Assembly (NCBI GenBank): GCA_018362935.1
Contig: JAHALQ010000012.1
Coordinates: 1-56,409, forward strand
Direction: 5' to 3'
Origin: Pseudomonadota bacterium
Lineage (GTDB): Bacteria; Pseudomonadota; Alphaproteobacteria; RF32; CAG-239
DNA: 56,409 bases
Shown here: positions 51,189-56,409 of the stretch, in pieces
Position numbering within the stretch: position 1 is the first letter of the stretch
How the letters are laid out: the number at the start of each line of letters is the position of its first letter
Notes under the pieces: model-generated
Database searches by the model: none
Told to the model about the DNA's origin: nothing
The model's input: the letters and a program-made list of their open reading frames with translations, nothing else
Made by a program: the position numbers and the translations under genes

Positions 51189-52384
51189 TCAAAATTAGCG
51201 GCGGCTTTTTCATTGCTGACTAATTTCAGCATGGTTTCCGCTGCCGCGCGTCCCGAGGCCAGGGCTTCGACAATCGTCGAGCCTCCGGTTTTGCAGTCGC
51301 CGGCGTATATTATCCGTTCATGCTCTAGTTTCGGATCGGCGTAACTGCCGACCGCTTTGATAATAAGGTCAAAGCCCGGCAGTTTATGCACCGAATCGGG
51401 AATCGGCAAAAGCCGGTTGTTTTTCCAAAGATTTTTATAAACGTAAAAATCAAGTCCGGAATTGCCGCGGACAACTTTTTGCGGGCTGGTCAGCGGCGTG
51501 ATATTAATTCCGCGGTTGAGAAGTTCCTGATATTCGGCTTGCGAAATACGCATATCTGATTCACGGCGGCGGACGAACATTTCAACATGCCCGGCGCCGT
51601 TGCTGCGTGCCGTGAAAGCACAGTCGGCTGCGACGTTGCCGCCGCCGATGACCGCGACTCTTTCGGCGGTTTTGTATTTGTGCGGATGGCGCAAATATTC
51701 AAGGTGGGAAAGGCAATGCTTTTCGCCGGGGATTTGCAGTTCGGCGCAGTTCGGTTCGCCGCCGGCGGCAATAACGCCGTCAAAACCGCGGTTAAACAAT
51801 TCTCGGATATTATCAATCCGGGTATTTAATTTTAAGGTCATCAGCTGCGGGTGAAACACATATTTCCAGTCCTGTTCAATAACCGCATGCGGCAGCCTGC
51901 TGTCGGGAATCAGATTCAGGGCGCCACCGATTTGGCTGTCGCATTCAAAAATACAGACTTTGCAGCCCTGGCTGCTGAGAACAGACGCAGCTGCGATACC
52001 GGCCGGCCCCGAACCGATAACGGCAATGTTTTTGCCGTTGTATTCCGCAGGCCGGGATTGCTCCGGAATTGTCCGGTAATGCCGGAACAGGGCGGCCTGA
52101 ATGCAGGGAATGCGGACGGCAGAATCGATTTTTCGGCGGGTACAGGCGCGCATGCAGAATTTGTCGGGGCAGATGAGGCCGCAGGTTTGACCCATGGGAT
52201 TGTTGCGGGAAATCGTTTTGATTGCTTCCCGAAAATTACCGCGCCTGGCATGGCTGATAAATTCCTGAGGGTTGCAGTTAACCGGGCAGGCATTCATGCA
52301 GGGGCGCGTTTTACAGTTGAGGCAGCGCTCAAGTTCGGCCTTAAGTTCTGTTTTGCTCAGGTAGAGCTGCGGATTGTCAGACAT
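51185..52384 (-). CDS. GltD-like NAD(P)H-dependent FAD/Fe-S oxidoreductase
   Basis: 399 residues from the ATG giving MSDNPQLYLSK. The N-terminal part has two cysteine clusters for 4Fe-4S centres (CLNCKTRPCMNACPVNC and CGLICPDKFCMRAC), followed by an FAD site VIGSGPAGIAAASVL and an NAD(P)H site VIGGGNVAADCAF. The arrangement is that of the glutamate synthase small subunit and of related electron-transfer partners (NfnB, SudA, PreT-like). Only the small subunit is here; no glutamate synthase large subunit is adjacent, so the partner is unknown. Confidence 0.88.
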   Translation of the reverse strand: MSDNPQLYLSKTELKAELERCLNCKTRPCMNACPVNCNPQEFISHARRGNFREAIKTISRNNPMGQTCGLICPDKFCMRACTRRKIDSAVRIPCIQAALFRHYRTIPEQSRPAEYNGKNIAVIGSGPAGIAAASVLSSQGCKVCIFECDSQIGGALNLIPDSRLPHAVIEQDWKYVFHPQLMTLKLNTRIDNIRELFNRGFDGVIAAGGEPNCAELQIPGEKHCLSHLEYLRHPHKYKTAERVAVIGGGNVAADCAFTARSNGAGHVEMFVRRRESDMRISQAEYQELLNRGINITPLTSPQKVVRGNSGLDFYVYKNLWKNNRLLPIPDSVHKLPGFDLIIKAVGSYADPKLEHERIIYAGDCKTGGSTIVEALASGRAAAETMLKLVSNEKAAANFD

Positions 52385-52483
52385 TTTTTTATTCCAAACA
52401 ACAGTATTCATAAGTTGTATAATCTTTGCCCTGCGGCCCGAAGTCAAGTTTTTTGTGTCCGGCGGTAAAAGTAATTTTATATC

Positions 52484-52500
52484 CTTAAGCGAACCTTAAG
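52484..52500 (+). promoter_or_regulatory. PmrA/QseB-type operator box
   Basis: CTTAAG (52484-52489), five bases, CTTAAG (52495-52500): an exact direct repeat matching the PmrA consensus YTTAAK-N5-YTTAAK. A TTATAT at 52515-52520 could be the -10 element. It lies 62 bases ahead of the BOF gene, first gene of the regulator operon. Confidence 0.75.
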
Positions 52501-52562
52501 TTTCACATGTTGAATTATATATGTCATCAGTGATATAACATTTAACATTAAGGAGAAAAAAC

Positions 52563-52919
52563 ATGAAAAACATTTTTACGGTTTCGGCTTTGGCTTTGGT
52601 TCTCGGCGTGTCTGCCAATGCTTTGGCACAATCTGCGGCCGGCGGTTTCACAGGGCCGTCGCAGGCTGCTGTCAGCGTAGCGGAAGCCAAAAAACTCAGC
52701 GATGACACCCCGGTTGTTTTGAGAGGGCGAATCGAAAAAAGCCTCGGCGGTGAAAAATATGTATTTACGGATGATACCGGTTCGGTTACAGTAGAAATTG
52801 ACAATGAAGACTGGAACGGTGTCAATGTGAACGAAAAAGACACGGTCGAGCTGCGCGGTGAGGTTGACAAGGACTTTACCAGCTTTGAAATTGACGTCGA
52901 TTCCGTCATGAAAAAATAA
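52563..52919 (+). CDS. ygiW: BOF (YgiW/YdeI-type) periplasmic stress protein
   Basis: 118 residues with a signal peptide (KNIFTVSALALVLGVSANALA, cut near residue 22). The mature part is a single OB-like fold: GGFTGPSQAAVSVAEAKKL, VVLRGRIEKSLGGEKYVFTD and the ending FTSFEIDVDSV. In Enterobacteria ygiW lies in the same operon order with qseBC, linked to stress and antimicrobial resistance. AAGGAG precedes the ATG; the regulator follows after ten bases. Confidence 0.9.
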   Translation: MKNIFTVSALALVLGVSANALAQSAAGGFTGPSQAAVSVAEAKKLSDDTPVVLRGRIEKSLGGEKYVFTDDTGSVTVEIDNEDWNGVNVNEKDTVELRGEVDKDFTSFEIDVDSVMKK

Positions 52920-52929
52920 AAGGTAGGCA

Positions 52930-53589
52930 ATGCGCGTATTGTTGATTGAAGATGATCAGCTTATCGGCGACGGCCTGAATGTCGGCCTCGGCAAGCTTGG
53001 TTTTACCGTTGACTGGTTTTGCGACGGAAACGAGGGCTGCGAGGCCGTTTTTCAGGCACCGTATGACGCGGTTATTTTGGATTTGGGGCTTCCCGGCAAA
53101 GACGGCCTCAGCATATTGCGCGAATGGCGGCTCAATAAACGCAAAGAGCCGGTGCTTATTCTGACCGCGCAGGGAGATGTCGACCAACGGGTTATCGGAC
53201 TGGACAGCGGCGCCGACGATTATCTGGCCAAGCCTTTTGCGCTTGCGGAAGTGGCGGCGCGCATCAAAGCGCTGATCCGCCGCCGCAACGACCGCCTGGA
53301 ACCGGTTTTGACGGTCGGCAGTCTCTCTTATTATCCTGAAACGAAAAGTGTTTCGTATGACGGAAAAAACGTCGTTTTAGCGCCCAAAGAACTGATGCTT
53401 CTGGAGCTTTTGCTGATGAACCGCAATAAAGTGCTGTCCAAAGAAACAATTGAGGACAAATTATATTCGTGGAACGACGAAGTTTCGAGCAATGCCGTGG
53501 AAGTGCATGTACACCATCTGCGGCGGAAATTCGGAAAAGGAATAATCAAAACCATTAATAAAATCGGTTATATGCTGGGGGACGGATGA
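52930..53589 (+). CDS. qseB: OmpR-family response regulator, QseB/PmrA type
   Basis: 219 residues. Receiver domain with LLIEDDQLIG, phospho-Asp51 in VILDLGLPG and LAKPF (Lys switch), then a winged-helix domain (PKELMLLELLLMNRNKVL, ending in VHHLRRKFG). The best match is the QseB/PmrA group. It is expected to bind the CTTAAG box and control its own operon. The stop overlaps the kinase ATG (ATGA). Confidence 0.92.
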   Translation: MRVLLIEDDQLIGDGLNVGLGKLGFTVDWFCDGNEGCEAVFQAPYDAVILDLGLPGKDGLSILREWRLNKRKEPVLILTAQGDVDQRVIGLDSGADDYLAKPFALAEVAARIKALIRRRNDRLEPVLTVGSLSYYPETKSVSYDGKNVVLAPKELMLLELLLMNRNKVLSKETIEDKLYSWNDEVSSNAVEVHVHHLRRKFGKGIIKTINKIGYMLGDG

Positions 53590-54935
53590 AAAAACTCAGT
53601 TTGAAAATAAGGCTAATTATTTCGTTTTGCGCTGCGGCTGTTGCCATTTTGGGCGGCGCAGGCGTTTTGTCATGGTATGAAAGCCGTGAACAGATGGACG
53701 AGTTTTTTGATACGTATCAACTGCTGCTGGTGCGGCAGCTTTCTACCGCGGATTGGAAAAACATCCGGCCTTCGACTCAGAAAAGAGTCAATGAAATCAT
53801 AGACGAACTTGACGATGACGGTGAAGAAGAGGACGAAGCGCTCGGTTTTGCCGTATTTGACAGGAAAGGCGGCATCGTTTTTCATGATGATGAAAACGGA
53901 CGGTTTTTTAATTATAATCCGCAGGCATCCGGTTTTGAGGAACAGAAAATCGGTGCCAAGCATAAGCTATGGCGCATTGTATGGATGGACAGCGCCGATC
54001 GGCAATATAAAATTGCCGTCGGGCAGGAGCTGGCTTATCGCAATGAGGTTGCGTTTGATTTGATGGAAGAACTGCTGCTGCCCTGGATGTGCGGCCTTGG
54101 CGGCCTGATGCTGGTGATTATATTTCTGGTACATACGGAGCTTCGCCCGCTGCGGATGATTGCCGGAAATATTGCGCGCCGCAGTCCGGACGACTTTTCG
54201 CAGCTTAATGAAAAAAACGTTCCGCAGGAAATAGCCCCGCTGGTCAAAGCAATGAACCAGCTGTTCGGCCGGATTGAATTGATGTTGAAACGCGAGCGCA
54301 GCTTTATTTCTGATTCGGCGCATGAACTGCGCAGTCCTCTGACGGCTCTGAAAGTTCAGCTTGAAGTTGCCGAAATGTGCGGTGACGACTGCGAAGCACG
54401 GCAAAAGGCTTTGGTGCATCTGCGCGCAGGTATTGACCGCAGCGCGCGTCTGGTCGAACAGCTGCTGGCATTGTCGCGGCTCGACAGTGCGGTGCAGGTC
54501 GTGAATACGGAAGAAATTCTTGATTGGAACACTCTGTTGAAGCAGGCCGTTGAGGAACAAAACGCCGCTGCGGGGCGTGAACTTGACATTAAGATTATCC
54601 AAGCAGATAAATGCGGCATTTCCCGCGGCCGAAACTTTTTGTGGTCCTTGCTGCTGCGGAACCTGCTTGACAATGCGGTGCGTTACAGTCCCGAAGATAC
54701 CTGCATTACTATAGAGTTTTCAGACAACGGAATGACAGTTTCGAACAGCGGCGTGGTTTTGGAGGAAAAACATCTGTGTCATTTGGGCGAACGCTTTTTC
54801 CGACCGGCCGGGCAAAAGGCGCAGGGCAGCGGACTGGGGCTTTCAATCGTCGAGAAAATTGCCGGGTTGCACGGCTGTTCCGTACGCTACGAGAATATTG
54901 ACGGCATATTCAAGGTTATTATCAGCCGTTATTAG
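53586..54935 (+). CDS. qseC: Sensor histidine kinase, QseC/PmrB type
   Basis: 449 residues. Membrane helices at about 8-30 and 165-183 flank a periplasmic domain that contains an acidic stretch (DELDDDGEEEDE, about 73-84). Cytoplasmic HAMP, H-box with SDSAHELRSP (His246), N-box LLRNLLDNAVRYSP and G2 GSGLGLSIV. The G1 box reads VSNSGVV where DNGPG is usual, so the ATP lid is not standard. Signal unknown. Confidence 0.9.
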   Translation: MKKLSLKIRLIISFCAAAVAILGGAGVLSWYESREQMDEFFDTYQLLLVRQLSTADWKNIRPSTQKRVNEIIDELDDDGEEEDEALGFAVFDRKGGIVFHDDENGRFFNYNPQASGFEEQKIGAKHKLWRIVWMDSADRQYKIAVGQELAYRNEVAFDLMEELLLPWMCGLGGLMLVIIFLVHTELRPLRMIAGNIARRSPDDFSQLNEKNVPQEIAPLVKAMNQLFGRIELMLKRERSFISDSAHELRSPLTALKVQLEVAEMCGDDCEARQKALVHLRAGIDRSARLVEQLLALSRLDSAVQVVNTEEILDWNTLLKQAVEEQNAAAGRELDIKIIQADKCGISRGRNFLWSLLLRNLLDNAVRYSPEDTCITIEFSDNGMTVSNSGVVLEEKHLCHLGERFFRPAGQKAQGSGLGLSIVEKIAGLHGCSVRYENIDGIFKVIISRY

Positions 54936-54946
54936 CTGCGGCGGAA

Positions 54947-56170
54947 TTATTTTTTTCGCCGTGAACTGCTTAGATAGCCGAATAAAAACATAAAGCCGTT
55001 GATGATGACTTTTTTGTCTTTTTGACGCAGCGAAGTCCAGAAATTCCACAGCCGCCGCCAGAAACCGCGCGTCTGAGCGGTTTTTCCGGCTGAAGTTTGT
55101 TTCGCAACCCGAATGCCCAGCTGCTGTACCGGCAGCGGTTTGACGGTGCCGCGATAAGGTTCGAGCATAGCGGAAATCTCATTGTCAGGCATATAGGCGC
55201 CGTGGATGCGTTTGAGTTCGCCGTTTGCATCAAGAAAAAGCGCGTCGCCGCGGCCGATAAGCTTTTCCGCGCCGGGAGCGTCAATAATCGTGCGTGAATC
55301 TGTCGCGCCGGCGGTTTTGTAAGCCAGCCGTGTCGGAAAGTTGGCTTTGAGCACGCCGGTGACGACATCAACGGACGGACGCTGTGTGGCGAGGATTATA
55401 TGAATACCGGCGGCACGAGCCTTTTGAGCCAGGCGGCGGACATAATCATCGGCGTTTTTGTCAGAAGAAACAAGGTCGGCGAATTCGTCTATAACGCAGA
55501 CGATATAGGGCAGGTGACCGGCGCGTTCATTATATTCGCTGATATTTTTGACAAGGTTCTCTTCAAAAAGAGCATAGCGCTTTTCCATTTCGTCAACTAA
55601 ATAGGCCAGAGCCGCCGAAGCCTGTGCCATTTCGGTGACAACCGGAGCCAGCATATATTTCTGGTTATTATATACGCTGAATTCAATTCGTTTGGGGTCT
55701 ATCAGAATAAATTTCAGGTCAGCCGGTTTTTTGCGGGCAATCAGAGAAAGAATGAATGTGTTAAGCCCGACGGATTTTCCCGAACCGGTTGTGCCGGCGA
55801 CAAGAAGATGGGGCATTTTGGCAAGGTCGGCAATTACCGGTTTGCCTTTGATATCAACGCCGAGGATAAGCGGCAACACGCCCCGGGCATTTTTAAATTC
55901 AGACGAAGCGAGAAGCGTATGGAAATCGACGGTTTTTATATTTTCTGACGGCAGTTCAAAACCGATTGTGCCGTTTTCTTCAACAGCTTCAATGCGCAGG
56001 GAAGGCGTGCCAAGCTCGCGTGCAATGTCGTCGAGAGCGGCGGTAATGTTTTTAATCTTTGTTCCCGGTTCCGGTTTGAATTCTATCTGCGTAATTAACG
56101 GGCCGTTGTTGACCGCTGTTGTTTTGCCTTTAATTCCGTAGTGTTTTAATATTTCTTCAAAATTTTGCAT
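54947..56170 (-). CDS. Short FtsK/SpoIIIE-type DNA translocase
   Basis: 407 residues from ATG 56170. Only the motor is present: the alpha part (YGIKGKTTAVNNGPLITQI), then GTTGSGKSVGLN (Walker A, 126-137), IVCVIDEFADLV (Walker B), ILATQRPSVDVVTGVLKANF and DSRTIIDAPGAEKLIG. It lacks the four-helix N-terminal membrane domain, the linker and the C-terminal gamma domain that reads KOPS sites in FtsK (normally 750-1300 residues). A hydrophobic patch near the end (VIINGFMFLFGYL) could touch the membrane. It could be a division paralogue or a plasmid/ICE motor. Confidence 0.88.
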   Translation of the reverse strand: MQNFEEILKHYGIKGKTTAVNNGPLITQIEFKPEPGTKIKNITAALDDIARELGTPSLRIEAVEENGTIGFELPSENIKTVDFHTLLASSEFKNARGVLPLILGVDIKGKPVIADLAKMPHLLVAGTTGSGKSVGLNTFILSLIARKKPADLKFILIDPKRIEFSVYNNQKYMLAPVVTEMAQASAALAYLVDEMEKRYALFEENLVKNISEYNERAGHLPYIVCVIDEFADLVSSDKNADDYVRRLAQKARAAGIHIILATQRPSVDVVTGVLKANFPTRLAYKTAGATDSRTIIDAPGAEKLIGRGDALFLDANGELKRIHGAYMPDNEISAMLEPYRGTVKPLPVQQLGIRVAKQTSAGKTAQTRGFWRRLWNFWTSLRQKDKKVIINGFMFLFGYLSSSRRKK

Positions 56171-56306
56171 TTGTCTGCCTTTGGTCATATAAATATGGAT
56201 GTATTTAAACTATTCCTTGTCAGGCAACTTGCAAGAGGAAAATAGGGGATGTGAAAAGAGTTTTCGGCAGACTTTTTTCGGAGGTTCTCATCCGTCGCCC
56301 GAAATC

Positions 56307-56342
56307 CAACAAAAAAGAGGCGCAAAGGCCTCTTTTTTGTTG
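56307..56342 (-). terminator. Intrinsic terminator after the tRNA-Pro end
   Basis: AACAAAAAAGAGGC and GCCTCTTTTTTGTT form a long stem next to the tRNA 3' end, as expected for a tRNA transcript on the minus strand. Confidence 0.88.
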
Positions 56343-56359
56343 GTCGGGACGAGAGGATT
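56341..56359 (-). other. 3' end of a tRNA-Pro gene joined to unrelated sequence
   Basis: Minus-strand bases 56359-56341 read AATCCTCTCGTCCCGACCA, the last 19 bases of a bacterial tRNA-Pro including T-stem, acceptor strand and CCA, followed by its terminator. Upstream on that strand the sequence is not tRNA: GACGAC replaces the GGTTCG expected in the T-loop. The rest (56360-56409) does not look like a tRNA arm either. It may be an attachment-site half left by integration, or a misjoined contig end. Confidence 0.65.
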
Positions 56360-56409
56360 GTCGTCGTTACACTCCGTCGCACAGGCGCAATTTTTGCCTA
56401 AAGGCAAAA

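Noticed and set aside
51185..52384. Glutamate synthase small subunit gltD
   Set aside because: Fold and cofactor sites agree, but there is no large subunit nearby and many related oxidoreductases share the layout, so only GltD-like is claimed.
56341..56409. Complete tRNA-Pro gene running off the right edge
   Set aside because: The T-arm 5' side and the bases before it do not pair or match a tRNA; only the last 19 bases fit.
1..56409. CRISPR array, rRNA genes, complete prophage or insertion sequence
   Set aside because: No spaced direct repeats, transposase or phage structural genes were seen; the only recombinase is XerC with a housekeeping context.

Overview
The window looks like chromosomal DNA of an alphaproteobacterium, most likely an uncultured host-associated (gut-type) lineage; the lineage is inferred. 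Three things point there: an F1 operon atpHAGDC with no Fo genes beside it, an AtpD with the long N-terminal extension known from Rhizobiales and relatives, and a dgt / SPOR protein / nagZ cluster. Coding density is high, most genes have good Shine-Dalgarno sites, and intrinsic terminators are plentiful. No rRNA genes, CRISPR array, complete phage or insertion sequence was seen.

Layout. 0-0.3 kb: an unresolved tRNA-like scrap, a terminator and tRNA-Met(CAU). 0.3-5.4 kb: a surface-polysaccharide locus (acyltransferase, DUF4422 protein, UDP-galactopyranose mutase, two glycosyltransferases), probably for a galactofuranose-containing glycan. 5.4-15.5 kb: a DUF5131 protein, envelope proteins, a tandem-domain ArsR regulator, a broken UvrD-type helicase gene, a MoxR-DUF58 pair and a TPR protein. 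15.5-19.7 kb (minus): dgt, SPOR protein, M50 protease, nagZ and a small membrane protein. 19.7-27.4 kb: xth, rnr, S41 peptidase, rpmG, xerC, priA. 27.4-32.9 kb: the F1-ATPase operon, with a long palindromic element between atpD and atpC.

32.9-40.1 kb is more accessory: several unrecognised proteins without Shine-Dalgarno sites, a MacAB-type exporter, a second copy of the palindromic element and a DUF218/YdcF-like protein. 40.1-42.3 kb (minus) holds an AaxB/AaxC arginine decarboxylase and arginine-agmatine exchange pair, an acid-resistance system. 42.4-46.8 kb is an AcrAB-type RND pump without an outer-membrane channel gene. 46.8-52.4 kb carries housekeeping genes (DUF465, phosphofructokinase, S21, HD protein, DksA-like zinc finger, deoxyinosine-type glycosylase, GltD-like oxidoreductase). 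52.4-54.9 kb is a BOF protein plus QseBC/PmrAB-type two-component operon preceded by an exact PmrA-type box. The window closes with a short FtsK-type motor gene and the last 19 bases of a tRNA-Pro gene joined to unrelated sequence.

Most noteworthy: the long GTAC-loop hairpin family sitting directly on stop codons, the out-of-frame deletion in the helicase gene that removes its QNYRS motif region, the AaxBC system, the PmrA box driving a BOF-QseBC operon, and the truncated tRNA-Pro beside a minimal FtsK. Family assignments come from motif recognition by eye; no database search was run.
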